In this document: in pieces, positions 1 through 6,051 of the stretch | How positions within the stretch are numbered: position 1 is the first letter of the stretch | Layout of the letters: every line of letters starts with the position of its first letter | NCBI GenBank assembly: GCA_964242575.1 | Contig: CAXTCN010000137.1 | Span: forward strand, 1-12,173 | Direction: 5' to 3' | Length of the DNA stretch: 12,173 bases | Source: JANPPS01 sp964242575 | GTDB lineage: Bacteria; Pseudomonadota; Alphaproteobacteria; Acetobacterales; Acetobacteraceae | Notes under the pieces: model-generated | What the model was told of the DNA's origin: nothing | Seen by the model: the letters and a program-made list of their open reading frames with translations, nothing else | Databases searched by the model: none | Made by a program: the position numbers and the translations under genes

Positions 1-87
1 GACACCGTCGCCGACCCAATGGCCCAACACTCCACTCCGACAGACTGCTAGCGCGCCGGATTAGAAGTTCCCCGGCGGCCCGGGCCG

Positions 88-115
88 TTGCCTTCAACCA
101 TGCCGCGCCTATAGA
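88..115 (+). promoter_or_regulatory. possible sigma70-type promoter for the GNAT gene
   Basis: A TTGCCT element (88-93) and a TATAGA element (110-115) are 16 nt apart, each matching the sigma70 consensus at 4 of 6 positions. Transcription would begin near 122 and give a leader of about 35 nt. An AGGA Shine-Dalgarno (147-150) sits 5 nt before the ATG at 156. The match is weak, so this is a suggestion only. The rest of positions 1-155 shows no convincing gene. Confidence 0.3.
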
Positions 116-155
116 TGCTGCGCGGAAACCCCGGCCTGTAGCAGCTAGGATTAGG

Positions 156-815
156 ATGGACCTCTCGACTTGGAACGGCGTGGCGCGCCCGGACCGTGCT
201 GTCCTGGAAGGCCGCTACACCCGGCTGGAGCCTCTTGACCCGGCGCGGCATGGCCCGGACCTTCTGGCCTCGGCGCAGCAGCCCGGCGGCGACGACCGGT
301 TCCGCTACTTGTTCGAGGAGCCGCCGGCCGACATGGCGGCCTTCGAGCCATGGCTCGAGAACGCCTCCGCCTCGGCCGATCCCATGTTCTTCGCCGTGAT
401 CGACCAGCGGACCGGGCGGGCGGAGGGCCGCCAGTCCCTCATGCGGATCGAGCCTGCGCATGGCGTGATCGAGGTCGGCCATATCCTGTGGGGGCCGGCC
501 ATCGCGCGCACCCGCGCCACCACCGAGGCGTTGTACCTGTTCGCCCACTACGCCTTCGACACGCTGGGCTACCGGCGGTTCGAATGGAAGTGCAGTAACC
601 TCAACGAGCCGTCGAAGCGCGCCGCTGAGCGTTTCGGTTTCACTTTCGAGGGCGTGTTCCGCCAGCACATGGTCGCCAAGGGCCGGAACCGGGACACCGC
701 CTGGTTTGCGATGGTGGACGCGGACTGGCCGCGGCTGAAAGTTGGCTACGAAGCCTGGCTGCGGCCGAAGAACTTCGACGCGGCCGGGCAGCAGAAGGTC
801 AGGCTGGCGTTCTGA
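156..815 (+). CDS. GNAT family N-acetyltransferase (RimJ/RimL-like)
   Basis: This 219-residue protein looks like a GNAT acetyltransferase of the RimJ/RimL type (Acetyltransf_3-like, COG1670), which moves an acetyl group from acetyl-CoA to an amine. Residues 15-30 carry the usual opening of this family (LEGRYTRLEPLD). The acetyl-CoA pyrophosphate-binding loop is expected near residues 115-125 (AIARTRATTEA), where the normal glycine-rich Q/RxxGxG/A is replaced by a variant. The late motif around 148-166 (NLNEPSKRAAERFGF) is typical: Asn and Ser follow the beta-bulge strand, and the helix after it reads RAAERFGF. Length is normal. The ATG at 156 has an AGGA Shine-Dalgarno 5 nt upstream. The glutamine amidotransferase-like gene starts 39 nt downstream on the same strand, so the two may be co-transcribed. 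The acceptor substrate cannot be read from the sequence. Confidence 0.88.
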   Translation: MDLSTWNGVARPDRAVLEGRYTRLEPLDPARHGPDLLASAQQPGGDDRFRYLFEEPPADMAAFEPWLENASASADPMFFAVIDQRTGRAEGRQSLMRIEPAHGVIEVGHILWGPAIARTRATTEALYLFAHYAFDTLGYRRFEWKCSNLNEPSKRAAERFGFTFEGVFRQHMVAKGRNRDTAWFAMVDADWPRLKVGYEAWLRPKNFDAAGQQKVRLAF

Positions 816-854
816 TGTCCGCAACATGCATCAAACACGGGTAGGGACGGGCAC

Positions 855-1538
855 ATGACGGTAGGCATCCTCCAATGCGGCGCGCCGCCGGATGCGCTTG
901 CCCTGCAGCACGGCACGTATGGCGCGATGGTGCAGCGGCTGCTCGGCCCGGGACGGGACACCGTCATCTTCGACGTGACGGCCGGGGCGCTGCCGCCGAG
1001 CGCCACGGCGTGCGACGCCTACGTGCTGACCGGGTCGCCGGCCGGGGTGTATGACGACCTGCCCTGGATCGCGCCCCTGCTCGGCTTTTTGCGGGACGCG
1101 CGCGGACGGGCGAAGCTCGTGGGCATCTGCTTTGGGCACCAGGCGATGGCGCAGGCGTTCGGTGGCAGCGTGGTCAAGTCGCCCAAGGGCTGGGGCATCG
1201 GCCTGCAACGCTACGGCGTCACGCACCAGGTTCCCTGGACGGACGGCGCGGCCCATGTGGATGTGCCCGCCTCGCACCAGGACCAGGTGGTGGCCTGTCC
1301 GCCCGGCGCACGGGTGACGGCGGCCAGCGCATTCACGCCGTATGCCGGGCTGGATTACGGCGACGCCATCTCGTTCCAGTTCCACCCGGAGTTCACGCCC
1401 GCCTTCGGCACGGCGCTGATCGAGGCGCGGCGGGACCGCTACGGGCCGCTGGCCGGCCCCGCCGTCGCGTCCTACGGCCAGCCGAACGATTGCGCCCGGG
1501 TGGGCGGATGGATCAGCCGCTTCCTGGATACGCCCTGA
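855..1538 (+). CDS. class I glutamine amidotransferase-like protein
   Basis: This is a 227-residue stand-alone class I glutamine amidotransferase (GATase1) domain. It resembles the GATase part of GMP synthase and the free-standing 'GMP synthase-like' proteins. The nucleophile is Cys92 in GICFGHQ (90-96), and the other two triad members are His177 and Glu179 in FQFHPEF (174-180). SHQDQV (140-145) is the conserved substrate-loop motif of the GuaA-like branch, and the oxyanion-type VLTGSPAGVYD segment is at 57-67. All catalytic residues are present, so it should hydrolyse glutamine or a gamma-glutamyl compound. No synthetase partner domain or gene is nearby, so the acceptor is unknown and a gamma-glutamyl hydrolase role is possible. 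The ATG at 855 is supported by AGGGA at 843-847. The gene ends 12 nt from the convergent membrane-protein gene. Confidence 0.88.
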   Translation: MTVGILQCGAPPDALALQHGTYGAMVQRLLGPGRDTVIFDVTAGALPPSATACDAYVLTGSPAGVYDDLPWIAPLLGFLRDARGRAKLVGICFGHQAMAQAFGGSVVKSPKGWGIGLQRYGVTHQVPWTDGAAHVDVPASHQDQVVACPPGARVTAASAFTPYAGLDYGDAISFQFHPEFTPAFGTALIEARRDRYGPLAGPAVASYGQPNDCARVGGWISRFLDTP

Positions 1539-1550
1539 TTTCAGATACTA

Positions 1551-1853
1551 TCAGGCGCCTCCACGCAAGCGCCGGAATGTCCTCACGGACCAGCGGGCAA
1601 TTTTCTCCAGCGGGGTTTTCATCCCAGGGACATCCTCGGCGAGCAGCGCGAAACCCAAGGGAAGCATCCATAACCCCAAAACCGGAAGAACGGACAACAC
1701 GCCGCCGAGGATGAACAACAGGGCTGCAGGCAGCCTGATCCACCAGTGAGAGGGCACCCGCAGCCACTCCACGAGGGACCGCAGCCATTTTGGCAGTTTG
1801 GTGAGGAGCCTGCCGATTCTTTCGTCCCACGCCTGGCTCAGCTCCGCACCCAT
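1551..1853 (-). CDS. small membrane protein, PGPGW-like (100 aa)
   Basis: This gene encodes a 100-residue protein with an amphipathic, charged N-terminus (1-36), two closely spaced hydrophobic segments (about 38-57 and 58-72) and a basic C-terminal tail (RRLRGGA). The glycine-rich turn between the segments, followed by LPLGFALLAEDVP (64-76), resembles the small PGPGW-type transmembrane family, but the diagnostic PGPGW string itself reads LPVLGLW here. The family call is therefore tentative. I chose the start at 1853 because GGGAG lies 7 nt upstream on the minus strand. The frame stays open to an ATG at 1898, but that would add 15 residues of low-quality, Arg/Asn-rich sequence. The gene follows the dehydrogenase at 1971-2633 on the same strand with a 117-nt gap, so co-transcription is possible. 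Function is unknown. Confidence 0.75.
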   Translation of the reverse strand: MGAELSQAWDERIGRLLTKLPKWLRSLVEWLRVPSHWWIRLPAALLFILGGVLSVLPVLGLWMLPLGFALLAEDVPGMKTPLEKIARWSVRTFRRLRGGA

Positions 1854-1970
1854 GCCGTGTCTCCCGTTCGTTTGCCGGTTGTATATGGAGCGGAGCACGG
1901 CTTTGCCCGCGCCGGTTGGCAGCGCGGAGCGTGAGACGGCCCTGCTCGACGGCGGCGCTCCGGATACGGC

Positions 1971-2633
1971 TCAGAAGCTTTCCACCCAGGGCCGGACCAC
2001 CAGCTCGTCGGTCCAGCAGTTGCGTTCCTGCCGCACCAGGGCCAGCATCGCCGCCGCGATGGCGTCCGGGTCAAGCTGCCGGTCATCTCCGCTTCCGGGC
2101 GGGCCGATGCTGCCGTCCACCACCACGTGGGCGACGTGCACGCCCTGCGGGTGCAGCTCGCGCGACAGGCTTTGCGCCAAGCCGCGCAGGGCGAACTTGC
2201 CCATCGCGAACGGGGCGGAACGGGCGAAGCCCTTCACCCCGGCTGATGCGCCGGTCAGGAGAACGGTGCCGCGGCCCGCGGCCAGCATCTGCCGCGCCGC
2301 CTGCTGCGCCACCAGGAAGGCGCCGAACGCCGTGACCTCGATGGCCCTCCGCACGGCCTCCGGATCAAGGTCCACCACCGGCCCGCGCACCCGGCCGCTT
2401 GCGTTGTAAAGCACCACCTCGGCCTCCGGCGCCTGGCTGAACAGCGCGGCCACCTGTTCAGGGTCGGAGGCGTCGCAAAGGTGCGCGCTGCCACCCAACT
2501 CGGCTGCCAGCACCTGCGCCGCCTCGGGCCTGCGCGCCGCCAGCGCGACGCGGTAGCCCTCCCGCGCGAGCAACCGGGCGAATGAGGCCGACAGTCCCTG
2601 GCCCACGCCGACGATCAGGGCATTCGCAGTCAT
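1971..2633 (-). CDS. atypical SDR-family oxidoreductase with Tyr-to-Phe active site
   Basis: This is a 220-residue short-chain dehydrogenase/reductase with a Rossmann fold. The nucleotide-binding start is GVGQGLSAS (9-17), a glycine pattern different from the classical TGxxxGIG. The central NNAG motif is YNASG (76-80). Ser130 of LLTGASAG (125-132) matches the catalytic Ser. At the YxxxK position the protein reads FAMGK (142-146), so the catalytic Tyr is Phe142 and Lys146 is kept. From memory, a recognised subgroup of proteobacterial SDRs shares this FAxGKFALRxLAQS pattern, so it is probably a lineage trait rather than recent decay. Classical hydride-transfer chemistry is doubtful. Other possibilities are a changed reaction or a non-catalytic role. 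The ATG at 2633 has a strong AAAGGAG ribosome site 6 nt upstream. The gene diverges from the ABC importer operon across a 168-nt region containing the Zur-like palindrome. Confidence 0.87.
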   Translation of the reverse strand: MTANALIVGVGQGLSASFARLLAREGYRVALAARRPEAAQVLAAELGGSAHLCDASDPEQVAALFSQAPEAEVVLYNASGRVRGPVVDLDPEAVRRAIEVTAFGAFLVAQQAARQMLAAGRGTVLLTGASAGVKGFARSAPFAMGKFALRGLAQSLSRELHPQGVHVAHVVVDGSIGPPGSGDDRQLDPDAIAAAMLALVRQERNCWTDELVVRPWVESF

Positions 2634-2759
2634 GCCAGTCTCCTTTGGATGGCGCGGCAGGGCATCGCCGCGCTGCTCGGCGAGATGGTGGCCAACTTAT
2701 CCGATTCTGCGCAGTCCGCGAGGGCTTATAAATTGTCATGGACCGGGCTTCTCAGGGTG

Positions 2760-2778
2760 GACGTTATATTATAACGTC
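2760..2778. promoter_or_regulatory. putative Zur operator (19-nt perfect palindrome)
   Basis: GACGTTATATTATAACGTC is a perfect inverted repeat: 9-bp arms (2760-2768 and 2770-2778) around one central T. The core GTTATA-N-TATAAC is identical to the core of the published proteobacterial Zur consensus (ATGTTATANTATAACAT), and each arm differs from the extended consensus at one base. The palindrome contains plausible -10 elements in both directions: TATATT or TATTAT on the plus strand and TATAAT (2773-2768) on the minus strand. No good -35 is visible either way. It ends 23 nt before the chosen start of the binding-protein gene, where a bound repressor would block transcription start. Zinc-dependent repression of the ABC operon, and perhaps of the divergent SDR gene, is an inference. 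A relative of Zur (Fur family) or another regulator cannot be excluded. Confidence 0.65.
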
Positions 2779-2801
2779 ACTGAGCCTCAAGGAATATGCC
2801 G

Positions 2802-4322
2802 ATGCTCCGTACCGTCTTGCCCGCAGCCATGTCGCTGCTGGCGCTCCTCGCGACGTTTCCCGCGCTGGCGCAAGGTCCGTTGCGCGTTGTCTCCCCCTGG
2901 GAGATCACGTCGCTCGACCCGTCGCGCGCCGGTTACGTTTTCACCCGGATGCAGGTGACGGAGACGCTGCTGGGCGCGGATGACGGCGGCTTGCCCATGC
3001 CCGGCCTCGCCATCGCCTGGTCCGTCTCGGCCGACGGCCTGGCATGGCGCTTCACCCTGCGCCCCGGCGCGACGTTCCATGACGGCACGCCCGTCACCGC
3101 CGAAGCCGCGGCGTCGCTCCGCCGGGCCAAGGCGCAGCCCGGCCCGTTCGGCACGGCGCCCATCACGGACATCGGCGCGCCCGATGTCGGCACGGTCGAG
3201 CTGCGCCTGTCGGAGCCGTTCGCGCCGCTCCCGGCCTATCTCGCGCACAGCAGCACGCAGGTGCTGGCCCCGGCTGCGTTCGACGGGGGCGGAGCGGTGC
3301 GGCAGGTGCTCGGCTCCGGTCCCTACCGCATCACGAGCATCGAGCCGCCGCTCCGCTTCGAGATGGCGCGGCACGCCGGCTGGGGCGGGCCGGTTCCAGC
3401 GGTCGAGCACGCGACCTACCAGGTGGTGCCGCGCGCCGAGACGCGCGCCATGATGGCCGAAAGCGGCCAGGCGGACCTCGTGTTCACGCTGGACCCCGCC
3501 AGCCAGGACCGGCTGCGCCGCAACCGCCGGGTCGAGCTGCGCGTCATGCCGATCCCGCGGGTGCAGGTGTTGAAGCTGAACGCTGGCCTGCCGCAGTTCC
3601 ATGACGTGCGGGCGCGCCGGGCCGTCAGCCTGCTGATTGACCGTGCCGGCATCGCCCGCGCCATCCTGCGCAACCCGGACGCGGCGGCGACGCAGTTGTT
3701 CCCGCCATCGTTGTCCGAGTGGCACCTGCCGGCGCTGGCCTTGCCGGGCCGCGATCCGGCGGAAGCGCGGCGCCTGCTCGCTGAGGCCGGATGGACGCCC
3801 GGCGCCGGCGGCACGCTGCAGCGCGATGGCCGGCCGTTCCGCGTGACGCTGCGCACCTTCTCGGACCGTCCGGAGCTGCCGGTGGTGGCGGCTGCCCTGC
3901 AGGAGCAGTTGCGGGACGCCGGGATCGAGCTGCAGGTGTCCGTGGTGAACAGCAGCGAAATCCCGGCCGGGCACCGCGACGGCACGCTGGAGATGGCGCT
4001 GTTCGCCCGCAGCCTGTCGCTGGTGCCGGACCCGATCGGCACGCTCCGGCAGGACTTCTCGCCGGCCGGCGGCGATTGGGGCGCCATGGGCTGGTCCAGC
4101 GCCGCCCTGACCGACGCGCTGGACCGCCTGGGCCGCACGTCCGACCCAGCCGAGCGCGCCGCCCAGCGCGCGAGGGCCGCCACGATCCTGGCGGACGAGT
4201 TGCCGCTGGTCCCCCTGGCCTGGTACGACCACAGCGTCGCCATCAGCCGGCGCGTCGCCAACGTGTCGGTGGACCCGTTGGAGCTGTCCTACCGCATCTC
4301 CGGCATGAAATGGGCGGAGTAG
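2802..4322 (+). CDS. ABC importer periplasmic binding protein (family 5, peptide/nickel type)
   Basis: This is a 506-residue family 5 extracellular solute-binding protein (SBP_bac_5), the class of DppA, OppA, NikA and the opine-metallophore binder CntA. The first 23 residues form a Sec signal peptide (short basic start, hydrophobic LLALLATFPALA core) with an AxA cleavage site before Gln24, and there is no lipobox Cys. The mature protein shows family hallmarks: LDPSRAGYVFTRM near the start, then TLRPGATFHDGTPVTAE, a GSGPYRI motif in the middle and a late WSSAALTDALDRL segment. I prefer the ATG at 2802 because AAGGA (2789-2793) lies 8 nt upstream of it and only 2 nt from the alternative ATG at 2796, which would add Met-Pro. 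The putative Zur operator lies immediately upstream. The 3' end overlaps the first permease gene by 13 nt. The ligand is unknown; zinc-metallophore or zinc-peptide is inferred only from the operator. Confidence 0.92.
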   Translation: MLRTVLPAAMSLLALLATFPALAQGPLRVVSPWEITSLDPSRAGYVFTRMQVTETLLGADDGGLPMPGLAIAWSVSADGLAWRFTLRPGATFHDGTPVTAEAAASLRRAKAQPGPFGTAPITDIGAPDVGTVELRLSEPFAPLPAYLAHSSTQVLAPAAFDGGGAVRQVLGSGPYRITSIEPPLRFEMARHAGWGGPVPAVEHATYQVVPRAETRAMMAESGQADLVFTLDPASQDRLRRNRRVELRVMPIPRVQVLKLNAGLPQFHDVRARRAVSLLIDRAGIARAILRNPDAAATQLFPPSLSEWHLPALALPGRDPAEARRLLAEAGWTPGAGGTLQRDGRPFRVTLRTFSDRPELPVVAAALQEQLRDAGIELQVSVVNSSEIPAGHRDGTLEMALFARSLSLVPDPIGTLRQDFSPAGGDWGAMGWSSAALTDALDRLGRTSDPAERAAQRARAATILADELPLVPLAWYDHSVAISRRVANVSVDPLELSYRISGMKWAE

Positions 4323-5251
4323 CCCGCACGCTGCTGCGGCGCGCGTTGCAGGCGGTGCTGGTTTCAATCCTGGTCGGCGCGCTGTGCTTTCTGCTGGTTC
4401 GCAGCCTGCCCAGCGACATGGCCTACCGCATCGCCGCAGGGCGCTACGGCTATGACCTGGTGGACGCCGCCGCGGCCGCGTCGGTGCGGGCCGAGCTGGG
4501 CCTGGACCGGCCGGCGCTGGTCCAGTTCATTGCTTGGCTGGGGCGGCTGGCTCAGGGCGACCTGGGTGTTTCGCTGGTGAGCGGCGACCGCGTCGCGCAT
4601 GAGATCGCGCATGAGCTGGGGCACACGCTGGCGCTGTCGTTCGCGGCCCTGCTGCCGGCAGCGCTGGCCGGACTGGCGCTCGGGCTGCTGGCCGGGTTGC
4701 GGCCCGGCGGCACGGCGGACCGGCTGGGTCTCGTGCTGGCCGCTGCCTTGCGCGCGCTGCCGGTGTTCGCGGTCGGCATCGGGTTGATGCTGCCCTTGGC
4801 GTCGTGGCTCAACTGGCTGCCGGCGTCCGGGGACGACGCCGCCGCGCTGGTGCTGCCGGCGCTCACCTTGGCGCTGGGCTTGGCCGCCATGTCGTCGCGC
4901 GTGGCGCGGGACTCCGTGGTCGCGGCAATCGCCATGCCGCACTACGCTTTCGCCCGCCTCAAGGGCCTGTCGGAGGCGCAGGCGGTGCGGCGGCACGTGC
5001 TGCGCAACGCCAGCGTCCCCGTGGCCGCCTACCTCGGCGTGCAGCTCGCGCTGTTGGTGGAAGGCGTGGTCGTCATCGAAATCCTGTTCGGGCGACCCGG
5101 CCTGGGCCATGCGCTCGTGCATGCCGTGCTGGCCCGCGACGTGCCGGTGGTGCAGGGCGCCGCGCTGGTGCTAGCCCTGGCGTTCGTGACGCTGAACGCC
5201 GTGACGGACCTGTTGGTGCTGGCACTGGACCCGCGCCGGCGCACGGCATGA
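4310..5251 (+). CDS. ABC importer inner-membrane permease 1 (DppB/NikB type)
   Basis: This is a 313-residue BPD_transp_1 permease of the DppB/OppB/NikB type. One transmembrane helix (about 13-31) is followed by a periplasmic loop, and the remaining helices lie in the C-terminal two thirds (about 105-130, 137-165, 177-193, 235-258, 282-305). The ATPase-coupling EAA loop is clear at 212-237 (YAFARLKGLSEAQAVRRHVL... then NASVP). The later GRPGLG and RDVPVVQG motifs are the usual DppB ending. The ATG at 4310 fits best: it overlaps the end of the binding-protein gene by 13 nt and the protein begins with a short basic stretch before the first helix. The frame is open far upstream inside the previous gene, but that part reads as out-of-frame sequence. 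The stop overlaps the next start as ATGA, so translation is probably coupled. Confidence 0.92.
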   Translation: MGGVARTLLRRALQAVLVSILVGALCFLLVRSLPSDMAYRIAAGRYGYDLVDAAAAASVRAELGLDRPALVQFIAWLGRLAQGDLGVSLVSGDRVAHEIAHELGHTLALSFAALLPAALAGLALGLLAGLRPGGTADRLGLVLAAALRALPVFAVGIGLMLPLASWLNWLPASGDDAAALVLPALTLALGLAAMSSRVARDSVVAAIAMPHYAFARLKGLSEAQAVRRHVLRNASVPVAAYLGVQLALLVEGVVVIEILFGRPGLGHALVHAVLARDVPVVQGAALVLALAFVTLNAVTDLLVLALDPRRRTA

Positions 5252-6051
5252 GGGGGCTGCGCCGTGTTCCGGTGCGGCCCGTTCGCACGCTCGGCCTGCT
5301 GCTGGTCGGCGTCGTCGCGCTGTTCGCCCTGCTTGGGCCGTTGTGGGTCGAGGTCGGCCCGGCCCGGCAAGACCTGTCCCGCATCCTGCAGCCGCCCTCC
5401 GCTGAGTTCTGGCTGGGCACCGACCACCTGGGCCGCTCCGTGCTGTCGCGCCTGGCGCACGCCGCGCGGTTGTCCCTGGCGCTCAGCGTCTTGTCGGTGG
5501 GCGCGGCGGCGGCGGCCGGCATCGGGCTGGGCCTGCTGGCCGCCTGGAGCGGAGGGTGGCCGGACCGGGTGCTGGCGTCGCTGGCGGACGCGGTGCTGGC
5601 GCTGCCGGGCCTGTTGCTGGTGCTGCTGCTGGCGGCGCTGGCGCCGGGCGCATACTGGTCATTGGCGCTCGGCCTGTCGCTCGCGGCCTGGGTCGAGTGG
5701 TTCCGGGTGTCGCGGGCGGCCGGCGCGGCGGTCCTGGCGTCGTCCGCGGTGGAGGCCGCGCGCCTGCTGGGCTTCGGCTGGGGCCATGTGCTGCGCCGCC
5801 ACGTCCTGCCGGAGCTTGGTCCGTTGTTCGGGACCCTGGGGGCGTTCGGCCTCGCCAACGCAGTGCTGGCCATCGGCGCGCTGGGGTTCATCGGCGTCGG
5901 CCTGCGTCCGCCCACCGCCGAGTGGGGGCTGATGATGACGGAGTTGCTGCCCCACTACGACGAGGCGCCGGTGGCTCTGCTGGCACCGGCTGCGTGCCTG
6001 TTCATGCTGGTGCTGGGGCTGCAACTGCTGGCCAGGCGGACCGCCCGGTGA
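5248..6051 (+). CDS. ABC importer inner-membrane permease 2 (DppC/NikC type)
   Basis: This is a 267-residue partner permease of the DppC/OppC/NikC type. A basic N-terminus (RGLRRVPVRPVR) and helix 1 (about 14-32) precede the family signature FWLGTDHLGRSVLSR (54-68). The permease core follows, with helices near 75-99, 111-133, 136-153, 193-217 and 240-262. The EAA coupling loop is at 168-190 (VEAARLLGFGWGHVLRRHVLP). GFIGVGLRPPTAEWGLMM (213-230) is the conserved DppC-type ending. It starts at the ATG that overlaps the stop of permease 1 (ATGA at 5248-5251), and its own stop overlaps the GTG of the ATPase gene (GTGA at 6048-6051). It should pair with permease 1 to form the membrane channel. Confidence 0.92.
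   Translation: MRGLRRVPVRPVRTLGLLLVGVVALFALLGPLWVEVGPARQDLSRILQPPSAEFWLGTDHLGRSVLSRLAHAARLSLALSVLSVGAAAAAGIGLGLLAAWSGGWPDRVLASLADAVLALPGLLLVLLLAALAPGAYWSLALGLSLAAWVEWFRVSRAAGAAVLASSAVEAARLLGFGWGHVLRRHVLPELGPLFGTLGAFGLANAVLAIGALGFIGVGLRPPTAEWGLMMTELLPHYDEAPVALLAPAACLFMLVLGLQLLARRTAR

Noticed and set aside
1..51. Possible C-terminal tail of an upstream plus-strand gene ending at TAG 49-51
   Set aside because: Only 16 codons are visible with no motif, and two other frames are equally open, so no call can be supported.
637..644. GGTTTCAC in the GNAT gene as a second parS half-site
   Set aside because: The palindrome is not completed (followed by TTTCGAGG), so it is not a parS site.
48..827. Long minus-strand open frame opposite the GNAT gene
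   Set aside because: It mirrors the GNAT codons in a GC-rich genome. The product has no recognisable domain, and the plus strand has a clear family match with a ribosome site.
839..846. GGGTAGGG, a match to the E. coli FtsK-orienting KOPS motif
   Set aside because: A single 8-mer with one free position is expected by chance in GC-rich DNA, and it overlaps the ribosome site of the amidotransferase gene.
1925..1962. Inverted repeat CGGAGCG ... CGCTCCG downstream of the SDR gene as a terminator
   Set aside because: The loop is 24 nt, the stem only 7 bp and there is no T-run. Not a convincing intrinsic terminator.
2733..2775. TTGTCA (2733-2738) as the -35 of the importer promoter
   Set aside because: The nearest -10-like elements in the palindrome are 26 nt or more away, too far for a sigma70 promoter.
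2787..4367. 526-codon minus-strand open frame opposite the binding-protein gene
   Set aside because: It is antisense to a clear SBP_bac_5 protein. The composition (Arg/Gln/Ala/His-rich) is typical of shadow frames.
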